Source of the DNA: Mesostigma viride
Taxonomy: Eukaryota > Streptophyta > Mesostigmatophyceae > Mesostigmatales > Mesostigmataceae
Direction: 5' to 3'
NCBI GenBank assembly: GCA_009746045.1
Contig: RPFO01000003.1
Location: 512,787-576,786, forward strand
Length of the DNA: 64,000 bases
In this document: positions 1 through 11,051 of the stretch, piece by piece
Layout: each line of letters starts with the position of its first letter
Position numbering within the stretch: position 1 is the first letter of the stretch
Notes under the pieces: model-generated
Told to the model about the DNA's origin: nothing
What the model saw: only the letters and a program-made list of their open reading frames with translations
Database searches by the model: none
Position numbers and translations under genes: made by a program

Positions 1-379
1 ATGCCAGTTTTGCCCAAGCAACAGCCAAGAGGGCAGCAATAGATAGCTGTGCCCTGGGCATGGGCAATGCCCCACGTTGCTTTGATTCAAACTCCCGTGC
101 ACTGAATCCGACATTGGAGCTAAGGTGCTTCTTCAGTGATGCATAATTTTTGCTAGCTTCATATTTGAAGGTGCACATGCCTACCATGAGATTTTCACTA
201 AGAACTAGAATTTGCGTGGACTGGTGTGCTGCCCTGATGCCGAGGCTTCCATGCTAGGTGTCCTGCCTTATTTATTTACTTTGTTTCTTGATATATGTCA
301 CGTTAGGGTTCTTCTTTTCGGGGTTTTCGTTATGTTGCATGCCATTATCTCCTCCGTAATTTATCCTTCTCAACGAATA

Positions 380-490
380 TATATCCAGTGGTCCCCAGTT
401 CGATTCCGGTCGGATTCATTTGCAGATCGCGTTTTTCCGCGTTTTCCGCGGCCCGGCACTGAACGCAAATGGTTTTCACCTTTGCGGAGT
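380..490 (+). repeat. tRNA-derived SINE fragment
   Basis: This stretch carries a B-box-like GTTCGATTCC and then a tail running from ATTTGCAGATCGCG to GGTTTTCACC. Nearly the same sequence occurs in the opposite orientation at about 47,616-47,710. A pol III B-box joined to an unrelated conserved tail, present twice in the window, is what a tRNA-derived SINE looks like. No tRNA head with a convincing A-box is visible on the 5' side, so this copy looks truncated. Confidence 0.6.
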
Positions 491-735
491 GCCTGATCAG
501 AATATATCAGTGGTACCCGTGTTAAGTTACGACGCCCCAGAGTCTGGCAGCGCCTACCATACCGCCCACCTTTCGAAAATATCTTGCCGGATCGAACAAT
601 GGACTTCAGGCGACTCCGATGCTGCAGCTGGATCGGGCTTGACGAGAGCTATCGATTGCCGTATAGAAGTCCGACGGAGGAGGAGGGGGTGGGCTGTTAG
701 CTTAATTCATTCATTCATTCATTCATTCATTCATT

Positions 736-925
736 AAGAACATAACTCCGTCAAGCATGGGAGCTCATGTAGCACATATCCCTGAGAAGGGGCATATGGC
801 TTTTAATACATTCTGGGCTACTTCCTGCAAGGGTAGGGTGTAAACTACACCTGCTCTGGGTGCCCCATGAAAGGGCACCTGCACCACTATTAATTCCAGC
901 AGCTAGGATGCGAACATAGGGTGGA
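736..925. repeat. dispersed repeat, copy 1 (partner at 48,002-48,175)
   Basis: About 165 bases beginning near GTAGCACATATCCCTGAGAA are repeated with modest divergence at 48,002-48,175. In both places the repeat lies 250-300 bases to the left of a minus-strand ORF1-like sequence, so it may be the 3' part of the same retroelement family (inference). It is preceded by an (ATTC)n tract at 707-737, a common retrotransposon tail. The motif AAGAACATAACTCCGT at the junction recurs near 47,570. Confidence 0.65.
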
Positions 926-933
926 AGATCATC

Positions 934-969
934 ATCAAGGAGACAACCAGCGCAGGCCAGAAATCGGTA
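934..969 (+). mobile_element. solo end of the 34.2-kb inverted-repeat element family
   Basis: These 36 bases match the outer end of the terminal inverted repeat of the complete element at 34,247-34,716. The match stops after the AAATCGG block. No facing end is visible nearby, so this is a fragment or a deleted copy. Confidence 0.6.
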
Positions 970-1224
970 ATCATGGCTAAACCATGGCTAGAGCATGATG
1001 GCAAGTAAGCGAAGCATAGCAAGGACGTAGCATAATTGGCTGGCTGTACGAGGGCTAAGTTAAGGCTATGGCTGGTTGTGTACCGTGCGTTAGCAGTGCA
1101 CGTGACTAGGTGTGGTGGCAAGGCGCTAGGCAAACAGTCTAGGCATGGCTGCCATGGCGGCAGTGACTACCATCAGTAAAAGGGCTAATCTACCCGCAGC
1201 TAGGGGGCAACCACATCTTGTTGT

Positions 1225-1430
1225 TGATCATCAGGTCCCCGCCCCTGTACACCTTGGGCTTCTTGGGGTCCTGCTTGTGGCGGAGGTATTCTGACCACAG
1301 GTCGCGTCGCTGCGGCTGCTAGCTGAGCGGGGGTCAGGTCGTCGTCCAACGTCGATCAGGGAGGTCGTGCAACCTCTTGCGATGAGAAAGGAACCGCTTG
1401 TCCTCAGGGGAGGGGAAGGTGAGCAGGACT
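1225..1430 (-). pseudogene. degenerate fragment of an ORF1-like retroelement protein
   Basis: The plus-strand text around 1,330-1,400 matches the 3' parts of the ORF1-like genes at 34,722 and 48,419, sharing GGTCAGGTCGTCGTCCA and the following codons. On the minus strand this corresponds to the conserved basic segment that follows the RNA-binding-like fold in those copies. The reading frame is broken several times. It is a relic directly upstream of, but opposite in strand to, the LINE reverse transcriptase. Confidence 0.5.
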
Positions 1431-1659
1431 GGTGCATGGGGAGCCGCTGGTACAAGCGCCTCGGGCACCCGGACGGCCTCGGCCGGCCCCACCGCCACGA
1501 CGTCCCCGGCGCCCCAGCCAAGCTCGGCTTCGTACCTGGGCCGCAGCCACGGCCGAGGTCGTGGGGACAGCTGCGCTGCCCTCGCCCCTGCTCCCAGCCG
1601 CCGCCGCCCGCCCGGCCGCCCTGGCCGGCCCCGCTGGGCCCCCGGCCCCGCCTAAGTCA

Positions 1660-3064
1660 GCGGCGGACTACCTAGTGCCCCCGCTGGTCGGACCACTTGG
1701 CGACCCGTCCGACATGCCTCCTTTCACCTCTCGCGAGGTCACGGAGGCGGTCCAGCGCCTGCGTTATGACGCAGCCACCGGCTCTGACGAGATTCCTGCC
1801 GCAGTTGTAAAACTTGCAGCCGAATTCGAGGACACAGGTGTTATGCTGCTCTTCCGGGACATCTGCAACCGCCTTCTGCTGTCGTCGCAACCACCTCCAG
1901 CGGCCTGGCAACACAGTTTTCGAACGATGATGTACAAGAACAAGGGGTCGCCTGCCGACCCCGGCAACGACAGAGGGGTGTGCATTCAGAGTGCCCCCCT
2001 ATTAAGCTTCTTATGCGGCTCATCCTGAACCGCCTGCGCACGGCCCTGGACGGTCACCTCAGCGAGACTCAGCACGGCTTCCGTTCAGGTCGCAACACAG
2101 TATACAGGCGCTCTTCGCTACTCGCCGACTGGTGGAGGAACTGCAACGCCTTCAGCCTGGTGAGTCCCCTTTGCACCGGCCTAAATTTTGTGCTGGTGGA
2201 CTTAATCAAAGCCTTCGATTCGGTTTTCTGGCCTGCGCTTTGGGACATCCTCGAGTTGTTCCGGATCCCCCGCCCCGTGATTGCTGTCATCCGCAACCTG
2301 TATGAAGGGTCCACCACTTCGGTGCGCACTTCTTACGGGACCACGCCCCCATGCCCTTTACAAAAGGGTGTGTGGCAGGGCTGCGTGCTATCGCCCTACC
2401 TGTTCATTATTGTGGTCGAATACGTAATGATTCAGGCGCGCAAGCGATTTGCCCGCATCGTGGGTAGGGAACCAGGGGTGCAGGTCGCTAACAAATTCTG
2501 GCATGGCGGAGCGGACACGGAGATTCGGCTGGCAGACATCATCTACGCAGATGACACCACCCTCTTCGAGAACACTGGGCACGTGCACACATGGCTCAGT
2601 GACTGCCTGGCTATCGAGGCCGCCCGTGCAGTAGGGCTTGAGGTCAGCAAGAAGACAGAGGCCCTGGCGGTTGGCCTCACCCACTCACCGCTGGCACCCC
2701 TCTATTATCTCCTCGATGGCTCTCGAGTCCTGTATCGGGCCCGTGTCAAGCTGCTAGCAGGGTAGCCCCAGCTGGGCAGCCTGCTCCCCAGCTGCGAGGT
2801 TGATGTGGACCATCGCATCTCCCTCGCCTGGCACGCTTTACGCCAGTACCGGGCCCTGTGGCGCAAGCCCCTGGGCAAGATCGAGAAATAGGACCTGTTC
2901 AAGGTCCTCGTCCTTCCTGTTCTCACGAATGGGGCCGAGACGTGGACCCTCACCGCCGACCTGGCCCGCAAGCTGGACGGCGCGGTCACCAACATGCCGC
3001 GTTCCATTTTCAGAGTAGGATATGCTGCTCATGTCCGCAATGAGGACCTGTACCAGGGCATGCC
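1660..3064 (+). pseudogene. older LINE (non-LTR retrotransposon), reverse transcriptase region, frameshifted
   Basis: Three frames together encode a reverse transcriptase. The frame ending at 2,028 has fingers-like text (KNKGSPADPGNDRG, the usual I.K.G...D..NYRGI pattern). The frame 1,980-2,765 carries HGFRSGRNT, VDLIKAFD and, at 2,544-2,555, the catalytic YADD box. Text to 3,064 continues after a TAG at 2,889 with the downstream thumb region (NGAETW). Frame changes near 2,000, 2,100 and 2,770 make it inactive. No upstream AP-endonuclease domain is visible, so it appears 5'-truncated. The reading frame is cut at 3,082 by another retroelement and resumes at 4,765. It serves no host function that can be seen. 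Confidence 0.85.
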
Positions 3065-3082
3065 ATATATATATCACCAGCA
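3065..3082. repeat. left 18-bp target-site duplication of the nested LINE
   Basis: The 18 bases ATATATATATCACCAGCA here are repeated exactly at 4,747-4,764. Removing one copy and everything between restores the reading frame of the older LINE (YQGMPYIYITSTIKQRRL), which proves that the intervening DNA is an insertion. Confidence 0.92.
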
Positions 3083-4746
3083 ACCCCAAGGTGATTGCTC
3101 CGGCTTTCCGCCCCAGCTCTTGGGCCGGGACGAGCGCCTCCATGGGTTGGATGTCCTCGGCGTTCCGGTTGGCGACCCCGCGTTTGTCATCCATGCTCTG
3201 CGGGCCGCCCTCGAGGCACGCACTGAGGTACTGCCCTTGATTGCGCGCCTTCATGATTCGCAGACCAAGGGTCTGCTTCTGTGGTTTTGCGCTCACCCTC
3301 GCGTCGTTCACTGGCTCCGGGGCGCTCTTCCGGCTCAGGTCCGGCTGGCCGCCGAGGGCCACGACGAACGCATCCAGTCGGCCTTGGCGCAGCTGGTCCC
3401 GGGCCCCGACCTCCCGCCACATGCTATTCGCATTGCCTCCCTGCCTGCACGGATGGGTGGCTGCGGTCTGACTCGTGCCGCCCGGCTGGCCCCAGCAGCA
3501 TTTTTGGGCTCCGTCGCTCAGTCGTGGGCGGAAAGCTGCCGGCTCCTGCCCCTTTTGGCAACAGCAGCGCCTGACCTCCTGGACCCCAGCAGCCCTTTGC
3601 CCTTCGTCACCGCCATCCAGGAGGCCTATGCTGAGATCCAGCAGGCCTGTTCTCCCGTCCGTGCCGCTCAGGCGGTACAGCGCCACCTCCCTCGCGGCAC
3701 TCCCTCGGTCGCCTCCGTTCAATCTCCCGCCGCATTCCCTGCTCGCGTCATCGATAAACACCAGAAAACCTACGCGGGTATTCTGCACACGGCTGATTGG
3801 ATTGCTCTTTTCGCGGACCTCAACGCCCAGGGACGTGCGTGGCTGTTCTCGCTTTCCTTGCGGAGTGTGGGCTCGGCGTACCTTCGTGCTCTTCCCATGG
3901 CCCCCCCATTCGCCTTGGCTCCCAGCCACTACTCGGTGGCGCTCCGGCACCAGCTATTTGCCCCGCAGCCTCTTGTTCCGGCCGGGCGGCCTTGTGGTAG
4001 CTGTGGGCAGCCGCTGGATCCCACGGGGACTCACTACCTTGCCTGCATGGGGGGCCAACAGAATCAGAATTGGTATTTGTATTTGCACACTGTCCTCCTG
4101 ACGGTGGTGCTCGCCATGATCCGGTCGGTTTTCCCCCACGCGAACATCCGGTCCGAGGATGCGGATGGCGCTGCCTTCTATTCCCCCAACCACCGGCCTG
4201 ACATCGTGGTGCTGGACTTTGAGGGGGGTGGCCGGCATCTGCTTATTGACGTTTCGGTGGCGCGGCCCTTGGCTCTTAGCCACGTGGCTGGGGCCTCCCT
4301 CACGGCAGGTTACACGGCGGACCGGGCGGAGCGGGCCAAGCTCCTGGCCTACGGCGACGTCGGGCACCATCGTGTGGTGCCCTTTGTCCTGGAGGAGTTT
4401 GGGGCCATGGGGCCCCTGACCTCCGCCTTCTTCAAGGAGTGTTGCCGGCTCCGGGAGGACCGGCTGGACCTGGAGGGCCAGCGGGCCCCATGGTCGGCGC
4501 GGACCTGGACGTCATATTGGCGTCAGCGCTTGTCGGTGGCGCTGACTCGGGCCATGGCTGACATCATGCTCCGCCGTACGCGGGCTGATTTTGCGGTGCA
4601 GCAGGGCTATTAGGTTCCTCCCGTTAGGCGTTTCCATTGGTCTTATCGTAGTATAGAGCTTTGACATGGCTCTGTATATAGGTTTATAGCTGGGCGTTTG
4701 CTTTGGTTTGAGTGATTTCACTCTGCTGTAAGTAATTATATTTTTA
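3083..4746 (+). mobile_element. 5'-truncated LINE nested in an older LINE; C-terminal zinc knuckle and nuclease-like domain
   Basis: One frame is open to the TAG at 4,611-4,613 and encodes about 510 residues of the C-terminal part of a retrotransposon polyprotein. It starts inside the post-reverse-transcriptase region (LPARMGGCGLT is a typical thumb-region box). It then has a zinc-knuckle-like C-x2-C-x8-H-x4-C near 3,993-4,050 and a PD-(D/E)xK-like block at 4,194-4,340 (RPDIVVLDF, LLIDVSV, later K). That combination is typical of non-LTR elements with a restriction-like endonuclease. The reverse transcriptase core is missing, so this is a dead-on-arrival 5'-truncated copy. The 3' UTR ends in an A/T-rich tail at 4,735-4,746. 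The open frame and perfect target duplication suggest it is much younger than its host element. Confidence 0.85.
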
Positions 4747-4764
4747 ATATATATATCACCAGCA
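4747..4764. repeat. right 18-bp target-site duplication of the nested LINE
   Basis: Exact second copy of the bases at 3,065-3,082. The older LINE continues immediately after it. Confidence 0.92.
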
Positions 4765-5115
4765 CCATCAAGCAGCGGCGCCTGCAGCTAGTAGGGCACT
4801 TAGCTCGCACCAACCAGGTAGACACCTCACGTGGCCCCCCCCCGCAGGACTGCGACCAGCTCAGCCTGGCCGGCACCGTCCTGACGTGGGCCGGGCCCAG
4901 TGATGCTAGACGCCGCAATTAAGGCCCGCACCTTCAAAGAACAGCTAGTAGAGGACATGGGGGGCCTAGGCCTCTCCGTGATTTGGACGAAGATGATGGA
5001 CAAGGCCAAGTGGGCCCAGGTCATAGAGAACAACGAGCCCCCCCCTGTGGGGAAGCCGGCCCGCGCGTGCAAACCCGCGGGAGGCACGCCAGACAGCTCG
5101 CCTAGGGCAGCGTGA
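4765..5115 (+). pseudogene. C-terminal remainder of the older LINE
   Basis: This continues the element interrupted at 3,082. Translated text reads TIKQRRLQLVGHLARTN, the standard LINE C-terminal block seen after the reverse transcriptase. After another frame change comes 4,900-5,115 (MLDAAIKARTFKEQLVEDMG, then WTKMMDKAKWAQVIE), ending at a TGA. It is frameshifted and non-functional. Confidence 0.8.
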
Positions 5116-5315
5116 GGCTGTCTAGATAGATGTTGTAGTTAGAATGCTGTACGTTAGATAGATATCGTAGGTAGCTGATCAGACTGTACATAGATAGATT
5201 AGACCGGTAGGACTGTGTGCACCCATCCATCCATCCATCCATCCATCCATCGGGGTTAATGCTCCGTGACTCCCCAACGGGAGCACTCGAGTCTAATTAA
5301 TTAATTAATTAATGG
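5116..5315 (+). repeat. 3' tail of the older LINE with microsatellites
   Basis: After the stop codon come a GATAGAT-rich segment, an (ATCC)n tract at 5,221-5,252, then GCTCCGTGACTCCCCAACGG and an (AATT)n tract at 5,295-5,313. The GCTCCGTG-CTCCCCAACGG block recurs at about 36,368-36,390, again followed by an A/T-rich end, so it marks the 3' end of a retroelement family. Confidence 0.6.
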
Positions 5316-5429
5316 GGAGCCGCCTTGTCCCGTGAGTAGGTAAGGCGGTGGCACCCACGCAGTTCTACCTCACCTACCAGGCCCATGAGGGTAAGGCTGG
5401 AAGCTGGTCCTTGAGCTCGTCGGTAAGCT

Positions 5430-6530
5430 AGGTGGTTGCCGTCTCCCCTGGCTTCTGGGGGAAACCCGGGAAACGACGCAGCACCGCTCGGCACTTGTGC
5501 ACAGCGAGCGCGGTCGGTGGCCTCCCATGCATTGTTTTGCCTGGCGGAGGTCTTCCAGCTCCTGGAGTTTCGTGGCGATGGCGTCAGTGGTCGAGGGCGG
5601 AGGGGGTCGCCGACCGCAGCATGCAGGTCCGCGTATGAGTGCTGCGATCGAGAGGCTACCGGCATCTGCGCCAGCCGGGTATAGGCTGGGCTGCATGGAC
5701 GTGGCCGTCTATACGCTGCAATCGCCGGGACCTGGGCGGCCAGGGCGTCGGTTTGGGCGGTGATGGTGTCTAGCTTCTTCGATCATGAGCACGCCGCACT
5801 TGCCCTCCACCTGGTTTAGGCGAGAGACAAGTGCAGCGTGCGTCTCAGATGCCTGCGCCGCGGTCTGCAGCGCGCCGTGAACTGAGGTAATTGGAGCTTG
5901 CATGGGCAACCCTGGTTTCCACATAATTTGGAGACCCGGGCCTCCACCTTGTTGAGCGTGGTGTCCAACGATGTCGATCAGCTGCTCGGCCAGCGGCCAG
6001 GTCACGTGCTCCTCCAGCACTGCGCCGAGGTCATCCTTAATTGCAAAGGGAGGAAGCCAATGCGGCGGCCGGCTGCGCTGGCCGGGGCTGGGGTGCGGAT
6101 CGTTTTGGTGATGTCGCCTAGGCGGAGCTGGAATGGGCTGGTCAAGATAATCAGGCGTTGTTGTGCTTCGAACGATCGTCCAAAACATAGAGCCAAGACA
6201 TGTCTCCATCATGTAGTCGACAGCCGCCCCCTTCTGGGGCACAAAGAGCTTCCGTTCCTGTCGAGGAACTTATTGAGGACCTCGAGCGACGCATTCCTGC
6301 GGCAACAATGGAATCATCCTTGCCACTTGATGAAGGAGAAGGGTGGGTCGCCGGGGAAGAAATGACTGGCCGTTTGCGATATCGTGCAGCAGGGTTTCTT
6401 GCCTCTTGGGCTCAGGCGAGGCACTTAATTGGCGATGATTTTGCGGGGATGGCACTAGGGCAAGGGCGAGAGAGTTGGGCTGCCAGGCGCTGGGAAGCCT
6501 ACCTAGCTCCTTTTCCAGACCTCGTTTAGC
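5430..6530 (-). pseudogene. probable decayed ORF1-like retroelement region
   Basis: Minus-strand text resembles the N-terminal part of the ORF1-like copies at 35-36 kb and 49-50 kb. It has an alanine-rich helical stretch, GGTCACGTGCT near 5,999, and a TTGGGCTCAGGCGA segment near 6,408 that matches 35,903 and 49,675. No intact protein is present. Similarity is patchy, so the boundaries and the assignment are tentative. Confidence 0.35.
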
Positions 6531-6927
6531 TAATTTAGTCGTCATTCAATGCCTGAGTCTTGTCACGCGTGTAACGTTTTCGAACGATCGATTATTACAT
6601 CGAACGATCAGCCGTAACCGATTATACTGGCGAGTGCGTATTAAAAATGCGCATCGAATGCAAGTGATCGATCTGACATGCATGACGGAATTTGGGGCTC
6701 AGACGCAAAAGTTCTGAGCTGCGCCGTCAGCCATACAATATAGTGCTGCCATACCGCCGTCAGCCATTTTCCGCAAGTCTGCATCACGTCTGCATCTGTT
6801 AGCCTTATTCTACCGCTAGGGTTACGGCGCCGAGAATTCGGTGCCGATCGTAACGTAACGCGAGGATGACAGTGTATGTCAATGAAACAGCATTCTGAAT
6901 TTGACAGGTCAAGCACCATTCAGGGGT

Positions 6928-7495
6928 TCGATATTATCCCTGAGGAGTTGCAAGGGGAATCATGATTGATCTAAGTATAAGTCAGTCGATCTATAAAATC
7001 AAAAATAAAGCAAACTGTAAAGTAGCGTTTGTCCCTAGATGTGTGTGCACCTGGCCCTCTTTATGTTTGTCTTCTAATCAAATTCGGGCCATGCTGCACA
7101 CGTGAGAAGTTGCCGGCTGGGCATGAGCAGACCAGAGCCCCATTCTGGCCGGGGCCAACATCGACAAGGAGACAACAAGGGGCCATTTAACTTGATCCAT
7201 GCCACTATACTAGCACAATAATTGTCTCACTTAATACTAGCACGATTTTGGATTTCAGGGTTTCGCTATTATCACTGAGGAGTTGCAAGGGGAATCCTGA
7301 TTGATAAATAAGTCAGTCGATCTTTAAAATCAAAATATAATCAAACTATAAAGTAACGTTTGTCCCTAGATGTGTGTACAACTTGCCCTCTTTGTGTTTG
7401 TCTTATAATCATGCATTCGGGCCATGCAGCACCATGAGAAGTTGCCGGCTGGGCTGAGCAGACCAGTAAGCCCCATGCTGGCCGGGGCCAACATG
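6928..7495. repeat. direct duplication of ~240 bp
   Basis: The segments 6,928-7,165 and 7,258-7,495 align along their length. Shared landmarks are GAGGAGTTGCAAGGGGAATC, GTTTGTCCCTAGATGTGTGT and GAAGTTGCCGGCTGGGC. Point differences and small indels show that the duplication is not recent. The first copy ends beside ACAAGGAGACAAC, which matches the tip of the 34.2-kb inverted-repeat family. Confidence 0.8.
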
Positions 7496-7857
7496 ATCGA
7501 TGCGTCTATAACCATGACCTAGTGGTTCGGTTCAATCTTGATATCAATGAGACGACACATCTTGACATGGTGGGATCTGGGTAGCCTGCCCTTGTAAGAA
7601 GTTTGAAAAGCTGCTTCCATCTGAACATGGCATAATTCTTAGTCAAGCACCGGCCGCTGTAAATTCGATTCCCAACTTATGCACGGATGGTATTATTACG
7701 TCGATCCGCATCGTGTCGCTTCAGGAGCATGCCGATCTTCCTCAATAGGACACTTGGTGGCACTGCATGTGCTAGAGTCGATCCGTCACGGCCTCCATGT
7801 GCACCGCGCATGCTGAATGGTATGCTTTGTACGTTCAGCATAGCATGGATAGGTAGG

Positions 7858-7970
7858 CATGTCCACCACAGCAGGCATGTCCACCATAGCACGCATGTCC
7901 ACCATAGCAGGCATGTCTACCACAGCAGGCATGTCCACCACAACAGGGATGTCCACCACAGCAAGCAGGG
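7858..7970. repeat. 18-bp minisatellite
   Basis: Six imperfect copies of an 18-base unit of the form GCATGTCCACCACAGCAG. The unit length is a multiple of three, so short open frames run through it on both strands; I do not treat these as genes. Confidence 0.85.
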
Positions 7971-10358
7971 TAGTTGCTTCAGGACGACACCCTCCTGCGT
8001 TTCCGACGCGTCGCGACGCCGTTTCGCGGCCTCGAGTTCCCGACACGAATCCGACGGCGCGGACGGCGAAGCGGCCGCGTGGGCGCCTCAAGCTGCAGTA
8101 TAATGGCTGATGACAGGCGCGGCGCCCTATGTTGTACCGCGCCAAATGAACTGAACCATACTGTGCGTCCAAGTTTGCATGGAACCGACCATAGCATTGG
8201 CTCATTCGTCAATACTAGGGTACTATATGCACGCCCACGCAAACTGGCAAGGTTCCACCCTGGAGGTCGGCTTCCCTGGATATCTGACGTCGGTTTCCCC
8301 CCCTGAGTTTCTGGCTTTGCATAGGTCGGTAACTACCCGGACGGCATGCACACCACCCCAGCAGGTATACCACCCCAGCACGCACACCGTTGCGTCCACT
8401 TGTCGCACAGTACCACATACTTGACTGCAGCCGCAAGCAAGTGACAGTGGCACGCCGTCAGCGCACGACCCTGCCGGATGCTGCTGCTGCACTTGCTTGA
8501 TCACACCATTGCCGTTGCACCACTGTCAGACCGTTGTCACAATCGGCCGGCCGGCCGTGGTGCGGCACTCAGGCCTCATCTCGAAGCGAGGGGTGGAAGA
8601 ATAAGGGCAACTAGCAGGCTTCATGGGGCTGGGCACAAGGAATGCAGTATTAAAGAACCGGGGAGGAGTGCTTTATGAAGGAGAGGGGAGGCGTAACCAC
8701 CATGAGTAGGACTGGGGACACCCATGTATGCATAATACATACACATTACCGCTAACAGTTACCGATCTGAAACGGGCGATCCCAGGGCACCCACGATTCC
8801 CCGGAGCCTTCGGATTCCAAGGATAATGCCGTGCTGCAGGCCTGTGGACAAGCAGCACACGTTAGCCAGTCCAGTGCGTAGAACCTTGATGTTCAGTTCA
8901 CGATAAGCCTAAGCAAAGTAGCATTTGTTGTAATGGTCCCTAGTGACATCCAAAATCGTAACCTGATACAGAAAGGCTGGGCAAGGCGATTTGATGGAGC
9001 AAACCAATTTGTTTTTAAGGCTTGCTGTTAGACGTCGCCAACAACACGAATTTATCCCACATTGAACTACGGTGCCTTACCGCTCTCCCACTTCGGCCGC
9101 CCGCTCACGAGGCAGTCCCCGAAGACCGCAGCCAACGTGACGCGTCCACAGGGAGATGCCACGAGGGATGCCCGGGACATCCCTAGCGGGCACAGTGACG
9201 ACTGATCGGCCCTTTGAAGGTGGTCAGTACAGCCGCGTTAGCCTGACCGCAACAAACACGCGGACAGTGGTTCCGCGCCCGTCATGATATATTGCATGCC
9301 TGTCGAACACAGGGGATTGGAGCCTACGTTGTATGGCCGCCTGACAAGCTCCAGCTGGAATGCCACAGCCACAATGGGTGACATAAACCCGGAAGCATCA
9401 GGCTTTATCTAATGTTATTTCCGCTATGACTTTTTATCGTCTTCGTTCTCAGGGTGTTCATAAGCCAGATGCAGGTTTTTGTACGTAAGACCTGGCTCAG
9501 AACGTAAGATCTGGCTCACAATTTCGCCGATGCACTCAATCTTCAGTCTCCGAGCATGTCATTTCGTATACGGGGGCGTCACTTGACGGTGAGTTTGACG
9601 TTGGTGGCTATTGGCTTGATGCGATTTTGGATGTTCAATGGTGAGTTGAGTTGAGTTGAGTTGAGTTTTGAGTTTCTTCTAAAATTCCCGCGCCGATGGC
9701 TCGATGCGAATTTGGGTGTTCAAAGGTGATGAAGAGCTTCGAAGTCTTCCCGCGCAGCATCCCTGAGCATGCTTAGAAATCTTCACGCCGGGACATGGCC
9801 GGGATGCTGGTCCCATTTTGTGCACTACAGTAAGACAGTTAGACTACCACGATCATGCCACGGCTCCGAGCCGACAGACCACATTTCAGCCGGCCCGCTC
9901 TTTTTTCTGCAATCACTCTGGAGTCTGGACAATGCACCATTATTTTATCATTTTTATGTTTTTGCAAGCCGCGGCGACTAGCATAACTTTGACCTGTCGA
10001 GAGTCAAACGCAACATCGGCGCACATCGGCGTGGCGAAACCTGCCCTGAGCCCCTGACCCGTCCCTCACGCTGACGTGTCGCGTGACGACTGACGCCTTC
10101 CTGTGACGCTGCGAACGAACTTTCAAATTTAAAAGTTGCGCCAATCCCAGATTCCCAGTTTGCTGTCGACGCTCGCTGCAGGTTTGATTTCTATCGTCGT
10201 GCTCTTCACCCCGGCAGTATCCGAAGTCGCACTCGTTGACACACGGTCTGCCTTGCAACGCTCGTAAATTGAAATCCGGATTACAGCTGCATCTTCCAAT
10301 TTACTTGTCGTCTCATCCTTTATAGTACTCGCGTCTGTCTCGTTAGCTGACCATCGCG

Positions 10359-11051
10359 ATGGCCTCACCAGTCCAAAATGTATCCCTCGAGTCCGACCAT
10401 GAAGATGACTCTCAGTCGGAAGGCTACACGCCATCTCCCGAAGTGCCTGCCAAGAGGAAGAGGGTATCCGAGGAAGATAAGCAGTTTGTCTGCGACGAGT
10501 GCTCCAAGCGCTACGTGAATGCGGCCGGCCTTCGAAAGCATGTTCGGGAGAGGCACGAAGCAGACCACGAGGAACAAGCAGCGATCAACGCCATCTTGGA
10601 GAAAGACTGGAACGCATGCAAAGACATCAACGAGATCCGCAAGGCCTTGCTTACAGTGATTCCGAAGCTGGCGAAGGCTAAGAAAGCCAGTGACCAGGTC
10701 AGGGAAAACGCCCCCGCCCTGGTATCCAAGATTAAGTCGAGCCTGGCGAACGGCATTCGTGCTCAAATTGTGTACAAGCGCTCTTCCTTAAAGAGCAGCG
10801 GCAAGTTCAACGTCGGAAGTCAGGTGGACGCCTTCGTCATTTCTGAGTGGATGAAGGAGCATCCTGAGTACAAGCCCTCTTCCGCAGGAAATTACAAGAT
10901 CTCCTTTGCCGAGGGAGAGCTGGAGAAGCTCCTCGACCACGACTTGAGCAAGAGTCTTCGCTATTCTGGGTACCTGTCTCCCAACAAAGCGACGCTCACC
11001 TACAGTGCCGCCAACGGCACACTTTCCATTACGGGAAGCTACTCTATGTAG
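10359..11051 (+). CDS. single C2H2 zinc-finger protein, intronless
   Basis: A 230-residue open frame. It starts with an acidic, serine-rich N terminus and a basic KRKR at residues 32-35 (possible nuclear signal). One classical C2H2 finger follows, with Cys45, Cys48, His61 and His66 (C-x2-C-x12-H-x4-H). The rest is a helical lysine-rich middle and a C-terminal part I do not recognise. A single finger of this type usually binds nucleic acid or mediates protein contact, so a nuclear regulatory role is an inference. The ATG at 10,359 is the first in frame and is preceded by stops. The lack of introns contrasts with the other host genes here except lumazine synthase. No neighbour suggests a pathway. 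Confidence 0.75.
   Translation: MASPVQNVSLESDHEDDSQSEGYTPSPEVPAKRKRVSEEDKQFVCDECSKRYVNAAGLRKHVRERHEADHEEQAAINAILEKDWNACKDINEIRKALLTVIPKLAKAKKASDQVRENAPALVSKIKSSLANGIRAQIVYKRSSLKSSGKFNVGSQVDAFVISEWMKEHPEYKPSSAGNYKISFAEGELEKLLDHDLSKSLRYSGYLSPNKATLTYSAANGTLSITGSYSM

Larger units (their letters stand above)
6531..10358. other. gene-poor interval
   Basis: I see no convincing coding exon here. It contains a ~240-bp direct duplication, an 18-bp minisatellite and a (GAGTT)n tract at about 9,645-9,672. The last few hundred bases are the 5' flank of the zinc-finger gene; I see no clear TATA box in it. Confidence 0.5.
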
